Shown: positions 1-5,372 of the stretch, in pieces | Position numbering within the stretch: the stretch's first letter is position 1 | Layout: every line of letters starts with the position of its first letter | Position numbers and translations under genes: made by a program | DNA from: Thermoplasmata archaeon | Lineage (GTDB): Archaea > Thermoplasmatota > Thermoplasmata > SG8-5 > JAGLSY01 | Assembly (NCBI GenBank): GCA_023135545.1 | Contig: JAGLSY010000251.1 | Span: forward strand, 1-7,817 | DNA length: 7,817 nt | Reading direction: 5' to 3' | Notes under the pieces: generated by a model | Database searches by the model: none | Seen by the model: the letters and a program-made list of their open reading frames with translations, nothing else | Told to the model about the DNA's origin: nothing

Positions 1-3000
1 ATCGGTGATTGGTCCTATTCTAACATTCTGGTAGGTGGAAACCAGGACAACTATCCATTGATGGAGCCCCTGGGGCAAATCGTCAATAATCCGGATATCA
101 CCGTCTCCAAGGTTGTGGATAAGGCAATTGCAGCACCCGAAGAATTGCTGACTTACACAATCTATTTCGACAACGCAGGAACTAGCAATGCCGATTTTGT
201 TTGGATAAATGATACATTGCCAGCGAATGTTACATACATCAGTGATACTGCAAACAGCTTGCCAGAATATGTTAGTTCCGGGTTGAACGGACAGTCCTTA
301 TGGTTCAATTTCACGAATGTGGCACCTGGAAATCACTCTTTCATGATCACGGTCATTATCGATACAGGTGTGCCTTATAGCGCAATAATTTCTAATTATG
401 TGACATGTGATTATTCTCCATCAGGAGTGCATACTGATGATTGGGCTAGCACCACTGTGATAGGCTCTGTGATAGCTATAGAGAAGGTTGTGGATAAGGA
501 ATCTGCAGAACCCGAAGAATTGCTGACTTACACAGTCTATTATAATAACACGGGTAGTGGAACTGCCACAGATGTCTGGATAAACGATAGTCTCCCCAGC
601 GGGGTGACCTATATCGCTGATTCGAGTGGTGAAGTACCCACAGTAATTGGAAATAACTTTTCCTGGTATTTCATAAATATTGTTCCAGGCCCCCATATGT
701 TCACCATCTTTGTACAAATTGATACCGGTGTTCCGAACGGTACGGTTCTCACCAATTGGGTGACATGTGAGTATGAGCCATCCGGTGTGTATACTGAAAA
801 TTGGGCGAGTACGACCATTGGTATGGCTGGCCCAGACTTTTACATACATCAAGATGACATCTCCTTCTCTAATCCGGCACCAAGCCAGTGGGAGGAGATT
901 ATGATAAGTGTGGAGGTACACAGTAACGATTGGGTTGAAGAACCGGCTGTTGACGTGGTTAAGATTGTGGATAAGGAATTAGCTCCTCAAGGTGAATTAC
1001 TAAATTACACCATTTTCTACAACAACACTGGCCCTGATGTTATAGATCTAGTAACGATCACAGATGAACTACACCCGGGTGTTACGTATGTTGCTAGCAC
1101 TTTGCCGCCAACTTATATATTCGGGCAAACTTTCATTTGGAACATCACCAATGTTTCACCGGGATTTTACTCGTTTATTCTTACTGTTGTTATAAATCTT
1201 GTTGCGGCAAATGGAACACTTATCGACAATCATGTCACGTGCAACTACACACCCAATGGTATCTTTTCAGAAGGATGGGCATATACAACTGTTGGTGACA
1301 CCCCATCCGTAATCCCAAGTCCTGGCGAGACAGAGGACGGTGCATATTGCACAGTTTCGTTTTATCTGGATTCTATCATATCTGGAAATCTGATTTATCG
1401 TGAGTATGAGGTATTTATACCTAACAATGGAAGCACCCTGGTCTCTTATGACTGGCTTGTTGATGTTTCTGGTAATCATACGATAATCGTCAATATTACG
1501 GATTCCAACCCACCGGAAGACGACCTTTTGAATAACATGGCAATGAAGCCTCTTTTCATAGACGAGCCCAATGGCTACATGAAGGTCAAAGCCAGCTCAG
1601 ACAAGCAGAAATATGAATCCGGGGTAGATGATAAAGCCGATATTATAATCAAAGTCACCTACCACGGCCAGCCCATTGAGGGAGCTATGGTTAATGCCAC
1701 TGTTATTGACCCCACCTATTCGAACACAGTCGTAATGGTGACCGAACAATATCCCGGGAAATACGTTGGCGAGTATTGGTTCACCAATACCTCCGAGCCA
1801 GGTACTTACAAAATAAGTGTCATGGTAACGAAGATAGGTTATCTTACCAGCTATAATAATAATAATAATTCCAAATTCTTCCTGGACACACCCATACCAA
1901 CGGTTTCTTCCGTAACCCTGTCAACCAATACACCGGGCCAGGATTCGGATGTGACCATATATGCCGCACTGGGTGATTTGACAGGAGGTGAATCGATAAA
2001 CGCCATCCTGGCCAGCCATGGGGATAAGTATGCAGATGTTTCCCTCCCTCTCTACGATGATGGAACACATTCGGATGCAATACCTGGTGATGGTATGTTC
2101 ACAAGCGTATTTTCCACATCTGGCATGTCAGATACCTATGTCACGGATATTGTGATCAATGAAGAAATCGTAATAGAGAACCAGGCGGTGCTTGTTGTTG
2201 CCCCTTCCGATATGGTCTCCATTGACACCATAACCTATCTGGAAACAACTGGAAATACTCTTACGGTAAATTCACCAGCTACTAACCTGACCCTTGAGAT
2301 CAGAACACTGGTGGACATAACCGGCATCAGTTTCTCGATAGTAGAACACATAACGGTAAGCGAGGGTAAAACAATAGATATCATTCCCAGCAGTAATATA
2401 AACACTGCAATGACCAATGCCACAATACAGATGTCATACAATGCGTCGGATGTGCCGGCAGGGACCAATGAATCGGATATGCGCATATATGTCTGGAATC
2501 CCGAAACAGGTAATTTGGAACCTCTTGAAGGGGATGTAGACACTGACGGCGATGTCATATCCGGCGATACCGAGCATTTCAGTGAGTTCGTGTTCGTTCA
2601 TTCGGTTGATTTGATGCTTGAAACCGGCTGGAATCTCATATCCTTCCCGCTGTTGCCCGTGGATACTTCCATAACACAATTATTCTCTCAAATTGACGGA
2701 TATTGGGAAGAGGCCAGGTATTATGATGCCTCCGATATGGATGACCATTGGAAAACCTATAACGTCAACTATCCAGGAACCCAGGATTTGCTAAATGTGG
2801 ACAACACCATGGCAATATGGGTAAAAGTGAACAGTCCCGTCGGCCTGAAGGCGCCTGGCACCGTTCAAGAGCACACAAACATAAATCTCCATGCTGGCTG
2901 GAATTTCGTGGGCTATCCTTCGTGCAAAGCCGGCTACACTGTTGCTGACTTGAAGATGGATACTGGCGCAGATATAGTCGAGGCATTCAATTCATCGGCA

Positions 3001-3105
3001 CTTTATTCGACATCTGTTCTGGCAGATGATTATGTCCTCGAAAACAAGGCTGGATACTGGATACACATGCCTGCATCCACGACATGGATAATAGACTGGG
3101 AATAA
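1..3105 (+). CDS. Large secreted/surface multi-domain protein (DUF11 repeats, CARDB, C-terminal GWN module), 5'-truncated by window
   Basis: The frame is open from base 1 to the TAA at 3103-3105, giving 1034 visible residues (numbered here from base 1). TTG-58 and ATG-61 are probably internal codons. Residues 9-21 (N-I-L-V-G-G-N-Q-D-N-Y-P-L) resemble the last rung of NosD-type parallel beta-helices. Next come DUF11 domains at about 32-157, 158-278 and 311-434. A CARDB-like domain is split into 279-310 and 435-521. An MG2/Ig-like segment follows (522-629), then a domain with LYDDGTHSDAIPGDGMF at 684-700 resembling 'choice-of-anchor X' regions, and a beta-rich segment (735-866). The C-terminal module (869-1034) has two GWN motifs. 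More than 20 N-X-S/T sequons suggest a glycosylated extracellular protein. No C-terminal membrane anchor or PGF-CTERM signal is visible; the signal peptide would lie upstream. Role in adhesion or the cell envelope is inferred; no catalytic motif was recognised. It looks more AT-rich than the minus-strand genes. Confidence 0.9.
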   Translation: MGDWSYSNILVGGNQDNYPLMEPLGQIVNNPDITVSKVVDKAIAAPEELLTYTIYFDNAGTSNADFVWINDTLPANVTYISDTANSLPEYVSSGLNGQSLWFNFTNVAPGNHSFMITVIIDTGVPYSAIISNYVTCDYSPSGVHTDDWASTTVIGSVIAIEKVVDKESAEPEELLTYTVYYNNTGSGTATDVWINDSLPSGVTYIADSSGEVPTVIGNNFSWYFINIVPGPHMFTIFVQIDTGVPNGTVLTNWVTCEYEPSGVYTENWASTTIGMAGPDFYIHQDDISFSNPAPSQWEEIMISVEVHSNDWVEEPAVDVVKIVDKELAPQGELLNYTIFYNNTGPDVIDLVTITDELHPGVTYVASTLPPTYIFGQTFIWNITNVSPGFYSFILTVVINLVAANGTLIDNHVTCNYTPNGIFSEGWAYTTVGDTPSVIPSPGETEDGAYCTVSFYLDSIISGNLIYREYEVFIPNNGSTLVSYDWLVDVSGNHTIIVNITDSNPPEDDLLNNMAMKPLFIDEPNGYMKVKASSDKQKYESGVDDKADIIIKVTYHGQPIEGAMVNATVIDPTYSNTVVMVTEQYPGKYVGEYWFTNTSEPGTYKISVMVTKIGYLTSYNNNNNSKFFLDTPIPTVSSVTLSTNTPGQDSDVTIYAALGDLTGGESINAILASHGDKYADVSLPLYDDGTHSDAIPGDGMFTSVFSTSGMSDTYVTDIVINEEIVIENQAVLVVAPSDMVSIDTITYLETTGNTLTVNSPATNLTLEIRTLVDITGISFSIVEHITVSEGKTIDIIPSSNINTAMTNATIQMSYNASDVPAGTNESDMRIYVWNPETGNLEPLEGDVDTDGDVISGDTEHFSEFVFVHSVDLMLETGWNLISFPLLPVDTSITQLFSQIDGYWEEARYYDASDMDDHWKTYNVNYPGTQDLLNVDNTMAIWVKVNSPVGLKAPGTVQEHTNINLHAGWNFVGYPSCKAGYTVADLKMDTGADIVEAFNSSALYSTSVLADDYVLENKAGYWIHMPASTTWIIDWE
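109..1302 (+). repeat. Three DUF11-domain coding repeats, first two nearly tandem
   Basis: Units begin with the codons for K-V/I-V-D-K at 109, 484 and 961. The first two are 375 nt apart and share a perfect 24-nt block (136-159 and 511-534), pointing to fairly recent duplication. The third is more diverged and lies 477 nt after the second. The extra 102 nt matches the CARDB-like fragment sitting between units 2 and 3. Each unit closes with a V-T-C-x-Y-x-P-x-G motif. Confidence 0.8.
1855..1869 (+). repeat. (AAT)5 trinucleotide tract encoding five Asn
   Basis: Five consecutive AAT codons give an Asn run followed by Ser, so the fourth Asn forms an N-N-S glycosylation sequon. The tract lies at the end of the MG2/Ig-like segment, probably in an interdomain linker. 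Confidence 0.8.
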
Positions 3106-3122
3106 GCGTTTCCAACAATAAT

Positions 3123-3157
3123 GCGTGGGGCCCTGTCTGGCCCCGCGCCCTCCATTT
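3123..3157 (+). terminator. Hairpin terminator candidate for the surface-protein gene
   Basis: Arms 3123-3132 and 3139-3148 pair over 10 bp, mostly G-C with one G-U, around the 6-nt loop CTGTCT. The hairpin starts 18 nt after the stop codon and is followed by a short T-rich stretch (ATTTTA at 3154-3159). Archaea often terminate on T-runs alone, so the hairpin may instead protect the 3' end of the mRNA. Confidence 0.5.
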
Positions 3158-3246
3158 TATTGCAAATTGACCGAGAACACTCTGTCTTTTAAGTCAGAGA
3201 TTGGATCAAACATTGGGTATGTTAATGCTCAGATCCATGTTTGCTC

Positions 3247-3287
3247 TTGTAATTGCGTATGTATGCAGGTGGATTGCGCAATTACAA
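3247..3287. repeat. 11-bp perfect inverted repeat
   Basis: TTGTAATTGCG at 3247-3257 is the exact reverse complement of 3277-3287. The 19-nt loop can add a G-U and an A-T pair at its base. It may be a stem-loop in a transcript, an operator-like site or the relic of a small mobile element; nothing seen decides between these. Confidence 0.6.
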
Positions 3288-3312
3288 ATCGGTCTGCAAT
3301 AACAAGAATACC

Positions 3313-3380
3313 GCCGTAAGCCCATCATTGCCCACTGACTGGCCGCAGAGTTATGATCTCTGCGCGTTCGGGCTTATGGC
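3313..3380. ncRNA. Candidate structured RNA: 11-bp outer stem enclosing a 7-bp hairpin
   Basis: GCCGTAAGCCC (3313-3323) pairs with GGGCTTATGGC (3370-3380) over 11 bp including one G-U pair. Inside, CGCAGAG (3344-3350) pairs with CTCTGCG (3358-3364) around the 7-nt loop TTATGAT. The overall 68-nt size recalls a tRNA, but there is no D-arm, T-arm or 7-bp acceptor pattern, so it is not called as one. The family is unknown, and it could also be part of a terminator complex. Confidence 0.35.
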
Positions 3381-3387
3381 AACCTAA

Positions 3388-3467
3388 ATGTAAACATACA
3401 GACCTGAAGGAACTGGCATCATTAGATTGGCGTAACGCCAGGTCCTTTAGGGCCTGGTAGTTTACAT
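3388..3467 (-). terminator. Long imperfect hairpin over the GDPD stop codon, possible bidirectional terminator
   Basis: The outer arms ATGTAAAC (3388-3395) and GTTTACAT (3460-3467) are perfect complements. Inner arms 3401-3417 and 3437-3453 pair at 15 of 17 positions (one G-U). The loop is 3418-3436. A competing 8-bp hairpin with a 4-nt loop (3438-3445 with 3450-3457) sits just after the GDPD stop on the minus strand. The position between convergent genes suggests termination or 3'-end stability. There is no clear T-run right after it on either strand, so a decayed miniature mobile element is an alternative. Confidence 0.4.
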
Positions 3468-4157
3468 CTTTATGAGAACCCCGGCCAGCCGCTCCGGATT
3501 ATCTGTAATTATTCCATCAACCCCCATGAGAGCCATCTTCTTCATCTTGAAGGGGCAGTTGACAGTCCACACAAACACTTTCAAATCGTGTTTTTTTGCA
3601 TCATCCAGCAATTTTTGATTCACCAGCCTGAATTCGGGAAACAGAACCTCGGCACCCAGCCGCGTTGCGATGGACACCATCTCAAGTTTCTTGTCATTGC
3701 AGGAAAAGCCAAGCCTGCCAGGCTTCTCCTTTCCTTTGATCTGGGCCAGCGCCATCCCGTCCCTGGATGTGAAAATAACATCGTCCAGCATCTTATTTTT
3801 CTTCACCATCTTGTAGGCCGGCATCATGGTGCTCCTGGTCTTGATGTCCAGCACGAACTGGCACTTTCCCTTGAACTCGATAAGCACGTCATAAAGTGTG
3901 GGGATTTTTCCGCCTTTCCTCTTGAGCCTCAGCTTCTCGATGTCCTCGTAATTCATCTGGCTGATGTGGCCGATGCCGGTCGTCATGCGGTTCACCTTCT
4001 CGTCATGGAAAAGAATCGGGATGCCGTCCTTTGTTAGCCTTATATCAATTTCCACATGGCTGGCTCCGAAAATAATTGACTTCTGGATTGTGGAATTGGT
4101 GTTCTCTGCACCGAGGCTGCGGCCTCCGCGGTGGGCTATGATGATGACCATTGGCAC
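3462..4157 (-). CDS. Glycerophosphodiester phosphodiesterase family protein (GDPD)
   Basis: This 231-residue protein has the hallmarks of the GDPD TIM-barrel family: A-H9-R10-G-G, E18-N-T, E36-x-D38, H51-D52-E, I85-P-T-L-x-D-V-L, and C-terminal W197-T-V-N and G-V-D-G-I-I-T-D-N-P-E (212-222). H9 and H51 are the expected catalytic histidines; E36 and D38 are metal ligands. The family hydrolyses glycerophosphodiesters to glycerol phosphate plus an alcohol. Where most members have I-E-I-K, this one has L-D104-I-K, a conservative change at a likely metal ligand. No signal peptide is seen, so it should be cytoplasmic. Its archaeal substrate is uncertain, because archaeal lipids are ether-linked; scavenged lipids are one possibility. 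The frame opens with GTG at 4157; ATG at 4151 (codon 3) is an alternative that fits the upstream TATA-like box better. It appears to be a single-gene unit. Confidence 0.9.
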   Translation of the reverse strand: MPMVIIIAHRGGRSLGAENTNSTIQKSIIFGASHVEIDIRLTKDGIPILFHDEKVNRMTTGIGHISQMNYEDIEKLRLKRKGGKIPTLYDVLIEFKGKCQFVLDIKTRSTMMPAYKMVKKNKMLDDVIFTSRDGMALAQIKGKEKPGRLGFSCNDKKLEMVSIATRLGAEVLFPEFRLVNQKLLDDAKKHDLKVFVWTVNCPFKMKKMALMGVDGIITDNPERLAGVLIKM

Positions 4158-4174
4158 TCAAATACGGTTGATGG

Positions 4175-4182
4175 ATAAAATA
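4175..4182 (-). promoter_or_regulatory. TATA-like box upstream of the GDPD gene
   Basis: On the minus strand this reads TATTTTAT. Its centre lies about 21 nt before the GTG and about 27 nt before the in-frame ATG two codons later. The second distance is the usual archaeal TATA-to-start spacing, so a leaderless mRNA beginning at the ATG is plausible. No clear Shine-Dalgarno sequence precedes either start. Confidence 0.4.
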
Positions 4183-4202
4183 TGTTTGTGTTGAAACTTT
4201 AG

Positions 4203-4344
4203 CCGCTGGTGCTGGCCATACCCTCCTTCCTCCCCCGCCATACTGGGAATTGTTGGGACCCATGCTAACACACACTGGAACCCACGCTTTGCCATTATCG
4301 ACAAGTGTCCCGAGCAGGGGGTTGGCAAAGCCAAGGGCCAGCGG
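4203..4344. ncRNA. Candidate structured RNA with a closing helix and two internal stems
   Basis: CCGCTGG (4203-4209) pairs with CCAGCGG (4338-4344) as a closing helix. Inside, TGTTGG (4251-4256) pairs with CTAACA (4265-4270) with one G-U, and GCTTTGCCA (4286-4294) pairs perfectly with TGGCAAAGC (4323-4331), enclosing a small CCC/GGG stem (4309-4311 with 4317-4319). Nested helices in a gene-free stretch suggest a structured transcript, but such pairings also arise by chance and the strand is unknown. Confidence 0.3.
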
Positions 4345-4418
4345 AGGGACGCAAGGGTGGGATTCAGCATAACACAGCAATACAAATCTCAGCAGAGCTT
4401 GGCAGATATCATCAACAT

Positions 4419-4498
4419 GCCCCGCCCGAGGCCATATCTTTGGCCGAGGGTTGCGACGAGCGAAGCGAGCGCAATCTCGAGCCACGCAGAGGCGGGGT
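4419..4498. ncRNA. Second candidate structured element with tandem G-A mismatches
   Basis: GCCCCGCC (4419-4426) can pair with GGCGGGGT (4491-4498). An alternative or partly overlapping hairpin is 4425-4434 with 4441-4450: CCC-GA-GGCCA, loop TATCTT, TGGCC-GA-GGG. On the plus strand the two GA/GA steps would form tandem sheared G-A pairs, a common stabilising RNA motif. On the minus strand they would be T-C mismatches. Confidence 0.3.
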
Positions 4499-4538
4499 TC
4501 TGATATTGATGTGATAGCAAGTGACAGCGATGTCCAGC

Positions 4539-4604
4539 AAAAAAGATATCCTCCTCGCTCCAATTGCGAGGAGACCAAATCAAGCCCCGTGTGTAGCGCG
4601 GGGT
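4539..4604 (-). terminator. Double hairpin plus T6, terminator candidate for the rfcL-taw1 cluster
   Basis: Reading the minus strand after the membrane-protein stop at 4683, a hairpin with CCCCG/CGGGG arms (4603-4599 with 4589-4585) comes first. A perfect 8-bp hairpin follows, CTCCTCGC with GCGAGGAG (4573-4566 with 4558-4551, 7-nt loop). After GATATC there is a run of six T (4544-4539). The hairpin-plus-T-run order fits the end of the operon, though it lies about 80-140 nt past the stop codon. Confidence 0.5.
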
Positions 4605-4682
4605 CCTTATCCTCACCCCACATAACAAACCTATATCACCAGCAGGTCTGGGAGGCTCATTTTTCAGAACACAGGTTTTGGT

Positions 4683-5372
4683 TCATTCTTCAACATCTTC
4701 TTCCTTTTCTTCATCATCATCATCATCATCATCCTTCTTAGACCTGCTGAAGTACATGATGATCGCGACAATGGCCCCGCCGATGACCGCCGATATTATG
4801 ATCAGAGATTCCATAGTCATTTCCATATTGTTTATTGTGAACATGGCCGCGATGCCGACGATGAGACCTCTGGAAAGCCCTGCCCAGAAGTTGGCCATGA
4901 CGAACCATTTCATCTCAAAAACTTCTCCATCTTTATTTAACAGGGAGAAGATGTAAAGCGTAATGGTATCTGGCATAATTGGAATGCTGAGGATAATGTA
5001 AATGGCGATGTAACCGAACTTCTCGCAGAACCTCGTCAGGAACTCTGTGAGGCCAACGAACCATCGCCATCTGAACCAGGTGCGAATACTATCTTCGATC
5101 TTTTCACCGATGATAAAGACCATCCAGCTCCCCACTGCCTTGCCGAAACCCATGGCCAGGCTGACTATGAAGAAGGCAGGAAAGATGGTCGTGAACCCGA
5201 GGAATTCTCCTCCTTCTTGGATGAAGGGTATGAAGCCAGCCAGTCCTAGCTCGACAGGTATTGGCAGGATAACCGCGGCCAGCACACAGTATACGAAGAA
5301 CAATCCAAGAAAGACCCAGGGGTCATGTAAACTGTCGGTGAGCAATCCCATAAGGTCGTCCATAAAGCCCAA
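4683..5372 (-). CDS. DedA/VTT-like (SNARE-associated) integral membrane protein
   Basis: This 229-residue protein has hydrophobic segments at about 18-36, 60-74, 80-90, 119-135, 157-178 and 188-208. L36-P-I-P-V-E41 followed by G-L-A-G-F resembles the re-entrant PIPSE-type loop of DedA/VTT proteins. G75-F-G-K-A-V-G81...G89-E-K matches their G-x-x-x-G...G-R/K pattern, and E117-K-F-G120 precedes the second core segment. That segment reads S-I-P-I-M-P-D where many members have R-x-x-P, so the family assignment is tentative. The family contains transporters and lipid-handling proteins; no function is claimed here. The C-terminus is a very acidic tail (seven Asp, then E/K/D), probably cytoplasmic. 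The TTG start directly follows the taw1 stop codon and is preceded by GGAGGT with 6-nt spacing. ATG at 5363 is an alternative start with a poorer 15-nt spacing. Confidence 0.8.
   Translation of the reverse strand: MGFMDDLMGLLTDSLHDPWVFLGLFFVYCVLAAVILPIPVELGLAGFIPFIQEGGEFLGFTTIFPAFFIVSLAMGFGKAVGSWMVFIIGEKIEDSIRTWFRWRWFVGLTEFLTRFCEKFGYIAIYIILSIPIMPDTITLYIFSLLNKDGEVFEMKWFVMANFWAGLSRGLIVGIAAMFTINNMEMTMESLIIISAVIGGAIVAIIMYFSRSKKDDDDDDDEEKEEDVEE
4711..4733 (-). repeat. (TCA/TGA)7 microsatellite encoding the poly-Asp tail
   Basis: Seven and two-thirds copies of TCA on the plus strand encode seven GAT (Asp) codons in the membrane protein's C-terminal tail. Every Asp in the run uses the same codon, so it is a true DNA repeat and prone to slippage. 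Length changes would stay in frame. Confidence 0.85.

Larger units (their letters stand above)
3158..3461. other. Convergent intergenic region rich in inverted repeats, no credible gene
   Basis: This lies between the 3' ends of two convergent genes, where only terminators are expected. It holds a weak hairpin (3180-3184 with 3195-3199), nested short repeats (TGGATC 3202-3207 with GATCCA 3232-3237, enclosing AACAT/ATGTT at 3209-3213 and 3219-3223) and three stronger stem-loops listed separately. The only forward reading frame is short, starts inside the hairpin at 3123-3148 and shows no recognisable domain. Confidence 0.6.
4183..4538. other. Gene-free region with several potential helices
   Basis: No convincing coding sequence is seen; open frames here are out of character (Cys/Arg/Pro-rich, no domain). 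The stretch holds helix-forming segments at 4203-4344 and 4419-4498 and a GCGAGCGAAGCGAGC-like run near 4454-4471. I searched by eye for signatures of tRNA, 5S rRNA, SRP RNA and RNase P RNA and did not find them. It separates the rfcL-taw1-membrane gene cluster from the GDPD gene. Confidence 0.5.

Noticed and set aside
3125..3319. Small Cys-rich forward reading frame (C-S-C-N-C-V-C near 3241-3264), metallothionein-like at first sight
   Set aside because: It starts inside the hairpin at 3123-3148, has no ribosome binding site and its Cys cluster comes from the inverted-repeat DNA at 3247-3287. No domain is recognisable.
3313..3380. tRNA gene
   Set aside because: The outer stem is 11 bp rather than 7, and no D-arm, T-arm or CCA-side pattern is found despite a GTTCG string.
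3180..3467. CRISPR array
   Set aside because: The inverted repeats differ in sequence from one another and no direct repeat with regular spacing is present.
3588..4037. Plus-strand open frame opposite the GDPD gene
   Set aside because: It is an antisense shadow of a gene with intact family motifs.
4365..4418. Box C/D sRNA on the minus strand (TTGATGA, then CTGA twice)
   Set aside because: Box C has T instead of the purine, there is no credible C' box, and the spacing to the second CTGA does not allow a normal guide.
4183..4538. SRP RNA or RNase P RNA
   Set aside because: A minus-strand GGAGGAAGGAGG string drew attention, but the conserved GAGGAAAGUCC (RNase P) and the helix 8 loop sequence (SRP) are both missing.
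4045..4623. Long minus-strand open frame across the gene-free gap
   Set aside because: Its 3' part overlaps the GDPD gene in another frame, and its composition (Cys, Arg, Pro, Trp in odd mixes) is unlike a folded protein. It crosses the likely terminator and the TATA-like box.
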